A DNA stretch of 15,464 nt from the NCBI GenBank assembly GCA_009916335.1, contig SAAR01000044.1, positions 1-15,464 of the forward strand. Reading direction: 5' to 3'. The notes under the pieces are model-generated. The model was not told the DNA's origin, made no database searches, and saw only the letters and a list, made by a program, of their open reading frames with translations. The position numbers and the translations under genes were made by a program. Source of the DNA: Erysipelotrichia bacterium (GTDB taxonomy: Bacteria > Bacillota_I > Bacilli_A > Erysipelotrichales > Erysipelotrichaceae). Positions 6,625 to 15,165 of the stretch are shown piece after piece. How positions within the stretch are numbered: position 1 is the first letter of the stretch; each line of letters opens with the position of its first letter.

Positions 6625-8256
6625 CTAGTTGTTCAATGAAATTTTGTTAAATCTCATGATTTCATCAATCAATTTTTGATTATCTACCCCTTCAATCTCG
6701 TTATTTTTAGTTGTGTAGAAATCTGATCCAAATTCTGAAATGTATTGAGAAGGTGTTGTGGCACCTGTGAACAAACTATTCCCTAAAAAATAGTTTGTAG
6801 CTTCTTCAAAACCTAAAATATCTAAAATTGTTGGTATCAAAGAAAGGCTATTTTTCCCATCTGCATTCAAAACAGTCTGTGTGTTCCCCGGATAATAAAA
6901 CAAAAGAGGTATCTTATTTAAGAAAGGATTATATTTTTCATTAAAATATTTAAGATAGTCCGGGTCTGGGTATGTTGAATGATCTGTCGTAAATACAACG
7001 ATTGTATTATCATACATCGGACTCAATTTAAATTTTTTCCAGAAACTTCCAAAAGCCTCATCCATGGTGTGAAATCGATTATAAATCTCCACTTTACCAT
7101 CATTATACTTTCTAATCCCATTTAATTTAACATGTGTACCAAAGGTATAGGTTGATAGAAAAAAGGGGGTATCCGTTTCCGATAATTCTTTTGCCTTTTC
7201 AAATAGTAAGTCATAATTATTTTGATCGGGTAACACCCTGTCATTCCCTGCTTGTACAAGTTCTTTTTTCTTACCAGTAACAACTTTATCAAATCCTAAG
7301 GTTGTTAGGTAATTTGAAAAAGCAATATGTTCAGGCTCGGCATTAATAAAATTAGAAACATAACCATTATCTCGTAAAACATCTGATAATGAAACTAGGG
7401 GCGTATTTGTCATAGAGTACAGTCCGCCATCATCTCCTTTTTCATAACCATCTTGATACTGATATGCCGAATAAAGTTGCCCCCTTAAGCCTTTGAACGT
7501 TGCTGCCGTGTAATTATATTAATTTTGAACATTTAAAACGCCTGACTCCTTTGAAAAATTTGTAAGATTAGGCGTTAAATTCAAGTTCAAATTATTATTG
7601 ATATCCAATACCTGACTTGACATCCCCTCAGTAAAAATGACAATAACATTCATATTGTCTATATTTACCTCAACACCACTAACCACATTCTCTTTTTTAA
7701 AATCATTCAAAATTTCTTTTTTTTCAGAACTTGAAGCCTTTAAAAATGAAACTTTTTCATCAGCAATTTTAATTTCATGTTTCAGATTAATTAAACTGCC
7801 AATGGGGGTTGAAATATTGAACACAATGAAAATGATGATATAGACTAAATCAACACCATAAAAGACACAAACTTTTTTAATCGTTTTTTTCTCAAACAAA
7901 TTAAATGACATGGGTAGAAAAGAGACGATAGCAGCAAGAATTGTAGCTATAAAATACTTGGGTAAAGAATCACCTAAGGCGGATAAATTAGTCAAGTTAT
8001 TATACATAGTATAGGTAATATAACTACCAGCTGTTATAAAAGAAGCAACATTTAAAAGCACCAGGAAAAATGCAATTGAAGACAAAACATAAGCCAAAGT
8101 CTTTAGCTTCTTGCTAAATAATTGTGCTAGGAAAAAAATGGCATAGACTTCCACCAGACTTGTTATCATTTCAAAATGGAAACGATTAACAAAAATTGAA
8201 CTGATTGTGAATAATGTAAGTAACAGTAACTTCAATCTTGTAATTTTTTTTATCAC
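6625..8256 (-). pseudogene. LtaS/GacH-like phosphoglycerol transferase interrupted by an in-frame TAA
   Basis: The intact product would have about 543 residues: five membrane helices (about 10-150), then an extracytoplasmic sulfatase-fold domain of the lipoteichoic acid synthase/GacH type, which moves glycerol phosphate from phosphatidylglycerol onto a glycan. Family residues are E210 in VIVIFTEGMSS, a probable nucleophile Thr in YNYTAATFKG (249-256), H375 in TFGTHVK and D425-H426 in FTTDHST. Codon 246 (7521-7519) is TAA. The reading frame stays open on both sides with no shift, so a single base change, for example from TAC or TAT (Tyr), explains it. The N-terminal piece keeps only E210; a piece restarting at the Met at 7413 would lack the Thr and has no well-placed ribosome binding site. 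The start is GTG at 8256, with GAGAGG 6 nt upstream. GacH itself is longer, so the match is to the family rather than an orthologue. Confidence 0.85.
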
Positions 8257-8290
8257 ACCTCACCTCTCACAATTTAAATAAAGTTAAAGA

Positions 8291-9295
8291 TTATTTTAAT
8301 ATCTTTTTCCCAATCATAAACGGAAAATGATCCTCTATAATTTTAGCCGTTACAAATGTAAGAACGCTTAATATTGTTAAGTTAAACAACCATAAAAGCG
8401 GTATCTGGAAATTAAACTTGGCTTCTATAAAAACAATGACTGCCAGATAAGTAACATGAATTGGGAAAAGGGACAAGGTATTACGTCCTCCCCAAGACAG
8501 AAGGTTGTTCACAAAAGTGATTTTAGGAACAAATCTCACAAGCGAGATTAATAAAGTTGAGCCTGCTAATGCAGCAATACTGGCATAAACATAATTACCA
8601 TAGCTATTCATAAACATATAAAATGGCGAATAATTTAGATTACAAAAAACAACTAGTATGATCGCGCTAACGAATGCAACTACAATGTTTGTAATTGGTT
8701 TGTATGCTCCTGAAATTAATTGCCGTATTGGTTTCGATAATAGATATCCTACTCCTATAAAGAATGTTCCCATAAAAATTTTGGATAAGTTACTTGAAAC
8801 CAAAAAAGTAGAAAAAGGGGCACATTTAGTCAAAATATAACTAAATAACAGTGATGTAATGGTAAAATAAGTGACATTCCCCATATTTTTAAGAGCTAGA
8901 AGAAAAAATACATCCGCAAAAAACAAAATAGGCAAAAACCAGAATGTCATAGGAAGCAAACCTTGATCATTCCCTCCTAACAGCAACAATGTTTTAAAAC
9001 TTATAGAGAATTGCTGTGTTGTAAAAGTTGAGATGAGAGCATTCAATATAATATTAAGTAATATAAACGAATAATTAGCTATCAATATAACCTTAGCCCG
9101 TTTAATAATGAAATCTTTAACTTTTATATATTTCCAAGAGTCACTGAGAGTGAATGTAAATCCCGTGATGATAAAAAACACTGGCATATGAAACGCAAGT
9201 ATGTAGAGAGAATACGGACCGTTAGCATGTTGATACATCACTAGTAACATTGCCAACATACGTAATATGTCAACTCCTTCAATTCTTTTTCCCAT
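8291..9295 (-). CDS. Acyltransferase-3 family membrane protein, probable polysaccharide O-acetyltransferase
   Basis: A protein of 334 residues with about ten hydrophobic segments, the usual shape of membrane-bound AT3 (OafA/NodX/YcfT-like) enzymes that acylate sugars, commonly with acetyl groups. The N-terminus has the family pattern: RIEGVDILRMLAMLLVMYQH with the conserved His, then FHMPVFFIITGF. There is no C-terminal SGNH domain, so it is the membrane domain alone. The start codon lies inside the end of the upstream SDR gene in another frame (17-nt overlap), with AAAGGA 9 nt before the ATG. Such overlap suggests linked translation. The substrate is inferred only from context: the wall polysaccharide or a lipid-linked intermediate of it. 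Confidence 0.82.
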   Translation of the reverse strand: MGKRIEGVDILRMLAMLLVMYQHANGPYSLYILAFHMPVFFIITGFTFTLSDSWKYIKVKDFIIKRAKVILIANYSFILLNIILNALISTFTTQQFSISFKTLLLLGGNDQGLLPMTFWFLPILFFADVFFLLALKNMGNVTYFTITSLLFSYILTKCAPFSTFLVSSNLSKIFMGTFFIGVGYLLSKPIRQLISGAYKPITNIVVAFVSAIILVVFCNLNYSPFYMFMNSYGNYVYASIAALAGSTLLISLVRFVPKITFVNNLLSWGGRNTLSLFPIHVTYLAVIVFIEAKFNFQIPLLWLFNLTILSVLTFVTAKIIEDHFPFMIGKKILK

Positions 9296-10118
9296 CTGCC
9301 ATTATCCTTTCAATTTTCGTCGCATCTCCCCAAACACCAGGACTATCATAAGGACGATCTGGAAACGCACCGTACTCTAATTTTATATCCCAGTTGTGAT
9401 CCTTAATATACCATTCAATCTGATCAGCAAGCGATTTTGGCTGACCTGTTGAAACATTAATAACTCCTGTGATCTTACTCTGAGTTGATGCCGCAACAAT
9501 CATTTTCCCCAATTCTTGAACAGATATAAAATCAAATTTATTTTTTCCTGTCGTAAATGGAAAAGTTTTCTTTCCTTCATCTGCTGCTAGTGTTAGTTTG
9601 GCAAAAATCGAACTACCAACACGGTCATCACCAAATATATAATAGGCACGTAACCAATAAAGATTGAAATCCAGTTCTGAAGTAGCTAGTAGCAACGATT
9701 GACGCATCGCATTTTTAGCAACACCATACTGAGACAATGGATTACAAGGGGTACTTTCATCAATCGCCCCTTCATGATAGCCAATCTCATGCATACTACC
9801 CATGACAGCAACATTTTTTCCACCATGTTTTACAAAGTTTCTAACAAATGTTACATGGTCCGAAAGATTTTTCATATGTTGCTCTGAATTATGAATAAAT
9901 CCATCCCGCCATGCCAAATGAATCAAAACATCCGGTTCATTCATTTCTTTATAAATATCTTTTTGATGATCAAAAATGTTCAGCTCAATCCTTTTTGCTT
10001 CATTTGGCACATTTTTAAAGTTAAAATCAATTGCATAGACTTCATGTCCTGCAGCTAACGCCGCATTAACAACATGCCGACCAATATAACCATTAGCTCC
10101 TGTGATCGCAATTTTCAT
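9279..10118 (-). CDS. Extended SDR NAD(P)-dependent sugar-nucleotide epimerase/dehydratase/reductase
   Basis: A cytoplasmic Rossmann-fold enzyme of 279 residues, short for an extended SDR. The nucleotide-binding motif is GANGYIG at 7-13, with acidic D31 after the second strand suggesting NAD(H) preference. The active site shows S108 (VMGSMHE) and Y131-x3-K135 (QYGVAKN). It resembles the NDP-sugar epimerase/dehydratase group, some of which reduce 4-keto-6-deoxysugars, so it may make a special sugar for the polysaccharide; the exact reaction is not readable. The ATG overlaps the stop codon of the upstream GT2 gene (ATGA), with GAGGTG about 8 nt before it. It also overlaps the start of the acyltransferase gene downstream. 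These junctions indicate a tightly coupled operon segment: glycosyltransferase, sugar enzyme, acyltransferase. Confidence 0.83.
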   Translation of the reverse strand: MKIAITGANGYIGRHVVNAALAAGHEVYAIDFNFKNVPNEAKRIELNIFDHQKDIYKEMNEPDVLIHLAWRDGFIHNSEQHMKNLSDHVTFVRNFVKHGGKNVAVMGSMHEIGYHEGAIDESTPCNPLSQYGVAKNAMRQSLLLATSELDFNLYWLRAYYIFGDDRVGSSIFAKLTLAADEGKKTFPFTTGKNKFDFISVQELGKMIVAASTQSKITGVINVSTGQPKSLADQIEWYIKDHNWDIKLEYGAFPDRPYDSPGVWGDATKIERIMADGKKN

Positions 10119-11776
10119 ATCTTTTCACCTCGTTTATAATTCCGTTCAATTTCTAAAAAATTGGTATTAGTCGTTTTATCTCGAAATCCAACCAAGTCAT
10201 CATATTTTCCAAAAGACTTATTGAGGGATACGAGACTATTATTTTTTATCTGAACATCACTTACAAAGACATTATAACTGTTATTTTGACTCACTTCAAT
10301 AGACTTCCTAACAACATCTTCAGTCTCATCAAATAAATCCTTTGAAACCATATAACAATTAGGATTGACCCCAGTTACATAATGATGGGTTGTAAGATGA
10401 ATATGCTCTGTTAAAGTTCTATGTCCTAAGGTACTAAAACTATTTAATAAATTAAGCACTTCACCATTTTGGGTAACTGCAAGTCCAACACTTTCAATAT
10501 AATTATGTTCTCGTCTGACAATTCTCGGCATAACATAAGCAACGCTATCTCTTTGAGCTTGTCCTAGCATTTTTTCAATCCAATCGAAAGTTAAAATTTC
10601 AAAATCAGGATTAATGACAATGACATAATCGCCAGTAATAGTCTCTGTTAAGTTATCGTGCTTTACTTTGTATTTATCAGATATGTCATTAGCATTTTTT
10701 ACAATCACTTCAAAATTAAAATAAGAAGTTTTAATAAAGATAGAGTTTAACAGTTCTTCTAAATGCTTCGTTGATTCTGAAGCATCAATTAAGATACTAA
10801 CAAGCGGATTGTCAATAACAGGATATTGGAACAACCACTGTCCTAAAGCTTCATAGTTTTCATAAACTTTTACACCAAATTGTTTACGATTCTCCAAATC
10901 TTTACGCAATAAATTACGCTGTGCTTCTGGTACGTATGGTTTAGCTCCAGTTTCCATCGCTGTTGAGCCACTATGAACTCGCCACGAATAAATGACTTTA
11001 TCAATGTGATAAATCTCTTTAGGTGACAAGGCATTCGTGAGACGCATCACAAATTCCCAATCCTGAGCACCATTATATTTAGCATCTTCCCCGTCAAATT
11101 CTAACCAAAGTTCTTTTTTAAAGAGTACAAAATGCGTAATAATATTCATACAACGTAGAAAATCAAAATTGAAGTCAGGTTTCAAATACGCATCGAAATG
11201 CCTATTCCCGAGCTCATCAATTTTATCTTCATCAGAATATAGAAATTTGATTTTAGGATATTGATTAATCGCCTTAACATTTTCATATAAAGCATTAGGA
11301 TAGAGATAATCATCATGATCAAATAGCGCAATATAATCACCTTGAGCAATCTTGAAACCTTGATTGGTTGCACCAGCAATATGATGATTTTCAGACAAGA
11401 AAATTGATTTTATTCGATTGTCTCTTGCTACATAATTCGAAATACTTTCCCGAACGGTTTGATTTGGTGAACAGTCATCAACAATAATCAATTCCCAATT
11501 TGAGTAGACCTGTAGCTGAACTGACTTAATTGCTTCATCCAACATTTTTAAGTCCGTATTATAAGTTGGCATAATCACAGAAATTAGCGGTTGCATTGTA
11601 AAGTGCTTACTTTCACTCGCCATCTGCTCAAGTTCCGTGCTAGTCGGCATCATTGACATTAGTAAGTCATCCTGATACTTAGTCATCGGGTTATAAAATT
11701 GATCACCCTTTAACCTCATATATTGTTTTCTCACAAAGGGAATTTGAGCTAACTTTTGTTTCAATCTTCTTTTCAT
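10115..11776 (-). CDS. GT2 glycosyltransferase with a second, degenerate GT2-like domain
   Basis: A cytoplasmic or membrane-associated glycosyltransferase of 553 residues, probably adding a sugar such as rhamnose to the lipid-linked polysaccharide. After a basic N-terminal segment the first GT-A domain (about 64-310) has SVIMPTYNTD, IIVDDCSPN near 97-105, a metal-binding DHDD at 153-156, YSDEDK at 180-185 and the acceptor-side QDWEF at 238-242. A second GT2-like half (about 323-530) starts with NPLVSILIDAS but has VINPDFEI (387-394) where the metal motif would be, so it is probably not catalytic. There is no membrane helix. The gene starts 13 nt after the RgpF stop with AAGG 7 nt before the ATG, and its stop overlaps the next start. 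Resemblance to RgpB/WsaE-type rhamnosyltransferases is by motif only. Confidence 0.82.
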   Translation of the reverse strand: MKRRLKQKLAQIPFVRKQYMRLKGDQFYNPMTKYQDDLLMSMMPTSTELEQMASESKHFTMQPLISVIMPTYNTDLKMLDEAIKSVQLQVYSNWELIIVDDCSPNQTVRESISNYVARDNRIKSIFLSENHHIAGATNQGFKIAQGDYIALFDHDDYLYPNALYENVKAINQYPKIKFLYSDEDKIDELGNRHFDAYLKPDFNFDFLRCMNIITHFVLFKKELWLEFDGEDAKYNGAQDWEFVMRLTNALSPKEIYHIDKVIYSWRVHSGSTAMETGAKPYVPEAQRNLLRKDLENRKQFGVKVYENYEALGQWLFQYPVIDNPLVSILIDASESTKHLEELLNSIFIKTSYFNFEVIVKNANDISDKYKVKHDNLTETITGDYVIVINPDFEILTFDWIEKMLGQAQRDSVAYVMPRIVRREHNYIESVGLAVTQNGEVLNLLNSFSTLGHRTLTEHIHLTTHHYVTGVNPNCYMVSKDLFDETEDVVRKSIEVSQNNSYNVFVSDVQIKNNSLVSLNKSFGKYDDLVGFRDKTTNTNFLEIERNYKRGEKI

Positions 11777-11789
11777 TCCTTATCCTTAC

Positions 11790-13670
11790 TTATCTGCGAT
11801 TCAACTTTCTCATCGCAAAACGTTTTACACGTGACAGAAAATGTCTCACTTTACTAATTCTAACAGCCTGTTTATTTTGATTAGCAATGGTTGTCAGCTG
11901 TGTTATCGCACCTAACTTCCCAGCCAAAGTTCCCTGCTGGTCAAAAGCTGGAAAGACAGCAAGTTGCTTAGTTAGCTGTCTCAAGTAAAACTTAAGGTTT
12001 AAATACTCAACAGCTGCATATCTGTCAGTCATAATAGTTTTTGTATAAAAATTAGCATCTTGTGCGATAAACGGATATGAACGCTCAATAGCGTGAGAAA
12101 TCGTACCATCCACAGGTAAAGGCTCATCTGGAAAATCTGAATACTGCCATTCAACATCAAACAATTTTTTCATTGCTTTTGGTCTGAACCAGAACACTGA
12201 CCCAAGTGGCGCAACAACCTGATGTTCCCCATCTATCGGAACATGAACGCCCAACCAATTTAGAAGGCTTTGAGTATTTTTTACATTATTAGGATCTGGT
12301 GTCCATTCTTTTTGAACTGTCCAAAAAAAGTCTCCATGATTCGGTTCCGGTGCAACTGCTAAACCAAGTTGTTTGTCTTGTTGGAATAACGATATAACAT
12401 TTTGCACATAGGCTTTTGTACCATAAATATTTTCATTACATTTGTGCGCAAAACTGTACCCAACGGTTTGATTACCTAACTGGGTTGTTTTCTTATCGTG
12501 TGCATAGCATATTAAATCGTATGTCCCATTAGAAATAATTTCACGTGCACCAACTAACAAGGCTGAAACATCACGCCCTCTATTATTAACTAGTATAACT
12601 TTAACTTGATTAGATAAAGTTTCAAATTTCCTTTGAATCGTTGACACTAAGTTTTCTTGGCTCGTTGTAATAAAAATATCCGCATTTTCAGGCATATTGG
12701 CTGCATAAGTCAAGTAATCATCTAACAAATCTTCAAAATAAAGGTGTAAGATGAAGGCCACTTTCAACTTACTTTCGCCCACTTGTGAATAATCTGCTGG
12801 CATAATCGCAACATTGGCCATATTTTTATATATATCATAATAATGATAATTTGGTAGCACTGCCGGTGCGATTAACTCAAATGGATAAGAGGTATGATTT
12901 TTTATATATTCAAATAGTTCTGGATTCTGCTCACCACTCCCTTGTTCAACATATTGTTGTAAATCATTAAACGTCGCTCTTTTCTTAAAAATCGGACATC
13001 TTAGTTTTTCAACCATTAAATGTGGAATATAGTAAATTGGCGCCACAGTCTGCGGATAAAACTCTGTTGTATCAACAGAAACTTTCCATTGATATCCTAA
13101 ATCTGAAAAATACCTAGTAAATACAGTTTCATGTCTACCGACACTCATGTCATAGGATGTAATTTCAGGCATTTCCGCCCAATATTTTTTCCAGTCTTCT
13201 GTATTAAACATACTTGACCGAATTGCAATCCAATGTGACTGGATATGCTCAGGATAGTAACCATAATAAGCGGTTTTAAGCAAATGTGGTGGCAACTGCA
13301 TTTCACCCATTTTTGAGATTCCCCAAAAGTTAATCTCTGAGAATTGATCCATTTTATCAAATGTTTCAGCGAATGGGTAAAGTGGCCCCATGATTGTATT
13401 ATTGAGTAAAATCAGCTCATCATAGTCAGAAAGTGACTCACCAATAGTTGCTATACCAGCTTGATATGCACCTACATCTAAACCACTATTCTCACGTTCC
13501 AACACTTCACCAAACTTTAACAATTTAGTTTTATTTTGTTCGTCTAATTTCCCATTGACAACAATCAAAATGTTCTCAACATTTTTTTTCAAATCTGTTA
13601 AGAAATAATCCACATAATCGTGAACAATACTTTGTTTATCATAAAAAAAGTAAACCGCTATTCTTTTCAT
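11790..13670 (-). CDS. rgpF: RgpF-family rhamnan synthesis protein
   Basis: A protein of 626 residues from the chosen start, in line with the RgpF family (rhamnosyltransferases of the rhamnose-glucose polysaccharide pathway). Family-typical stretches include ENSGLDVGAYQAG at 60-72, LLNNTIMGPLYPF at 88-100, NNRGRDVSALLVGA at 362-375, and the DANFYTKTIM plus YLNLKFYLRQL segments near the C-terminus. The two halves look like distant copies: each has N-(S/R)-G-(L/R)-D-V-(G/S)-A after a strand, then a hydrophobic strand. It is cytoplasmic with a basic C-terminal tail (VRHFLSRVKRFAMRKLNRR). The start is one of two tandem ATGs (13673, 13670); AAAGGA favours the second by spacing. An in-frame ATG at 13739 inside the upstream gene gives a non-conserved 22-residue extension and is rejected. 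The gene begins about 20 nt after the GT4 stop codon. Confidence 0.85.
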   Translation of the reverse strand: MKRIAVYFFYDKQSIVHDYVDYFLTDLKKNVENILIVVNGKLDEQNKTKLLKFGEVLERENSGLDVGAYQAGIATIGESLSDYDELILLNNTIMGPLYPFAETFDKMDQFSEINFWGISKMGEMQLPPHLLKTAYYGYYPEHIQSHWIAIRSSMFNTEDWKKYWAEMPEITSYDMSVGRHETVFTRYFSDLGYQWKVSVDTTEFYPQTVAPIYYIPHLMVEKLRCPIFKKRATFNDLQQYVEQGSGEQNPELFEYIKNHTSYPFELIAPAVLPNYHYYDIYKNMANVAIMPADYSQVGESKLKVAFILHLYFEDLLDDYLTYAANMPENADIFITTSQENLVSTIQRKFETLSNQVKVILVNNRGRDVSALLVGAREIISNGTYDLICYAHDKKTTQLGNQTVGYSFAHKCNENIYGTKAYVQNVISLFQQDKQLGLAVAPEPNHGDFFWTVQKEWTPDPNNVKNTQSLLNWLGVHVPIDGEHQVVAPLGSVFWFRPKAMKKLFDVEWQYSDFPDEPLPVDGTISHAIERSYPFIAQDANFYTKTIMTDRYAAVEYLNLKFYLRQLTKQLAVFPAFDQQGTLAGKLGAITQLTTIANQNKQAVRISKVRHFLSRVKRFAMRKLNRR

Positions 13671-13689
13671 CATTTTTTCCTTTGTTGAT

Positions 13690-15129
13690 TCACAACAACC
13701 TGAATTTCTTGCCAATTTTAAACCATGTACTTTGCTCAATCATCGCTAGTTTTTCTTGCTGATCTTCTATTACACTCAGACGTTCTACCAATAATTTGTC
13801 TTTTTCCATATTCAAACTTCGTTGCTCGTCTAAAAGTTCATCTTTTTTAACTATCAATTCCAGACGCTCACGCAACACTTTGCCTTGCTGATTAATAATT
13901 TCTAAACGTTCTTCCAATACTTGCCGTTCTTCATCAATAACTTGCATTCGCACGTTTAGTTCTTCACCTACAGCAACTGTTTGCTGCTTGAAATAGCGCA
14001 ACTCTTTACGTGGATTTTCATTATATTTTTCAATAGCAGTAACAAGCGATTGCGTAATCTTCTCAAGCGACTGCTCCCTTAAAACCTTTTTCTGTAATAA
14101 AGTAGCATGTTGTTTTGTAGAATCAAAATGATTCAATTTAACAGAAATCTTTTCAACAGCATCTGTTATATTCCCTAGCGCATATACATCTTCAGGCAAT
14201 AAGTAACCTAGCGAAAGCATCGATTTTGCAGCATAATTATCAGCAACGACCGTTGTCACACCTAATTTCAAGCTCTCAATAATCGTCAAGCTAAAGGTCT
14301 CCATCGCCGAAGTATTGACAAAGATATCCGAAGAACTAACATTTTCCCAATTTGAAGTATAATCATCTAAGAAACTAACATCTTGAATACAATGATCAGA
14401 GATATATTTTTTCAATTCATCATAGTATGCTTCATCAATAATGGCACCAGTTATCACTAGCTCTAAACTAGGAAAACTGAGCTTTAGTTGTTCGAAAATT
14501 TTAATCAATTCTTCGGTATTCTTCCGTTTACCATTTACCGTATTAACTGACACAATTCGTGGTGTATTACTAGAGGATGCCAAAACAATGTCCGAAACAT
14601 CTGTAAAAGGATAAAAATAATTAACTGGTATCTTATAGGATAACTTAGTAATTTCTTCAGCTAATACATCGCTAGCAGTCAATATTTCATTTGAAAAAGA
14701 ACTTATAAAATCATATTTTTCAAGTGTATAGGCAAATTCGCCTTCTGGAAATTCATGAACCAGCCAAAGATGTGGAATGTCACAAAATGCTGCCGCAAAC
14801 GCTAATTGGGGAATATTAGCAGTATTAGTCACTGCAATATCGATTTTTTCCTGTATAATAATCGTTGCAATATCACTAATAGCTTTTACATTTCTAATGG
14901 CATCCTGACTACTCTGCAAGCTATCATCTCGCCACCAAGTATAATCCAATAGATAATGTTTGATCCTGTTTTGCTTCAAAAATTCCGAAAATGTACTCGT
15001 ATTAGGTGCGGTAGTTATCAAATGAATATCGTAACCTAACTGATTCAGATAGCTCATCTGATGATTCATTGCAATATCTGCACCATTTTCAGTCCCACCA
15101 AGTGGAGATAATATCAGAACCTTTTTCAT
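13690..15129 (-). CDS. GT4 glycosyltransferase with C-terminal 14-residue-repeat coiled coil
   Basis: A GT-B fold, GT4-family enzyme of 479 residues acting in the cytoplasm on the growing polysaccharide. The N-terminal domain begins MKKVLILSPLGGTENGADIA, with the glycine loop of GT4 enzymes. The C-terminal donor domain has LVITGAIIDEAYY near 225-237, SFLDDYT, and the E-x7-E motif E277/E285 in METFSLTIIES, followed by VADN. The GT part ends near residue 380; the last hundred residues are a charged helix with five exact 14-residue units (397-466) and the cap STWFKIGKKFR. ATG 15129 is chosen because GAGGAG lies 9 nt upstream and the first beta strand follows at once; the in-frame ATG at 15165 lacks this. 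The gene starts 36 nt after the upstream stop. The linkage and sugar are unknown. Confidence 0.83.
   Translation of the reverse strand: MKKVLILSPLGGTENGADIAMNHQMSYLNQLGYDIHLITTAPNTSTFSEFLKQNRIKHYLLDYTWWRDDSLQSSQDAIRNVKAISDIATIIIQEKIDIAVTNTANIPQLAFAAAFCDIPHLWLVHEFPEGEFAYTLEKYDFISSFSNEILTASDVLAEEITKLSYKIPVNYFYPFTDVSDIVLASSSNTPRIVSVNTVNGKRKNTEELIKIFEQLKLSFPSLELVITGAIIDEAYYDELKKYISDHCIQDVSFLDDYTSNWENVSSSDIFVNTSAMETFSLTIIESLKLGVTTVVADNYAAKSMLSLGYLLPEDVYALGNITDAVEKISVKLNHFDSTKQHATLLQKKVLREQSLEKITQSLVTAIEKYNENPRKELRYFKQQTVAVGEELNVRMQVIDEERQVLEERLEIINQQGKVLRERLELIVKKDELLDEQRSLNMEKDKLLVERLSVIEDQQEKLAMIEQSTWFKIGKKFRLL
13732..13941 (-). repeat. Five in-register 42-bp units encoding a 14-residue coiled-coil repeat
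   Basis: Read on the minus strand the five units begin VIDEERQV, IINQQGKV, LIVKKDEL, LNMEKDKL and VIEDQQEK, each exactly 14 residues with no gap. Hydrophobic residues fall at heptad positions, and E-(R/Q)-(L/R) recurs near the unit end. The repeats are diverged at DNA level, so duplication is old or kept by selection at protein level. Confidence 0.8.
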
Positions 15130-15165
15130 AAATTTGACTCCTCTAGATATTAGACGCTTGTACAA

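Noticed and set aside
6625..7413. Treating the sulfatase half as a separate gene starting at the ATG at 7413
   Set aside because: The upstream codons 7414-7518 are open in the same frame and encode conserved family sequence including the likely nucleophile Thr; the nearest AAGGAG is about 20 nt from this ATG, too far for good initiation.
7519..7521. Programmed read-through or recoding of the TAA codon
   Set aside because: TAA is the least leaky stop, and no hairpin or special context was seen after it. A mutation or sequencing error is simpler.
13671..13739. The longer RgpF start at 13739 inside the GT4 gene
   Set aside because: The 22 extra residues are the GT4 tail region read in another frame, are unlike RgpF N-termini, and a good ribosome binding site precedes the ATG pair at 13673/13670.
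15130..15165. A small inverted repeat TCTA-ATATC-TAGA before the GT4 gene
   Set aside because: Only 4 bp of AT-rich stem, expected often by chance.
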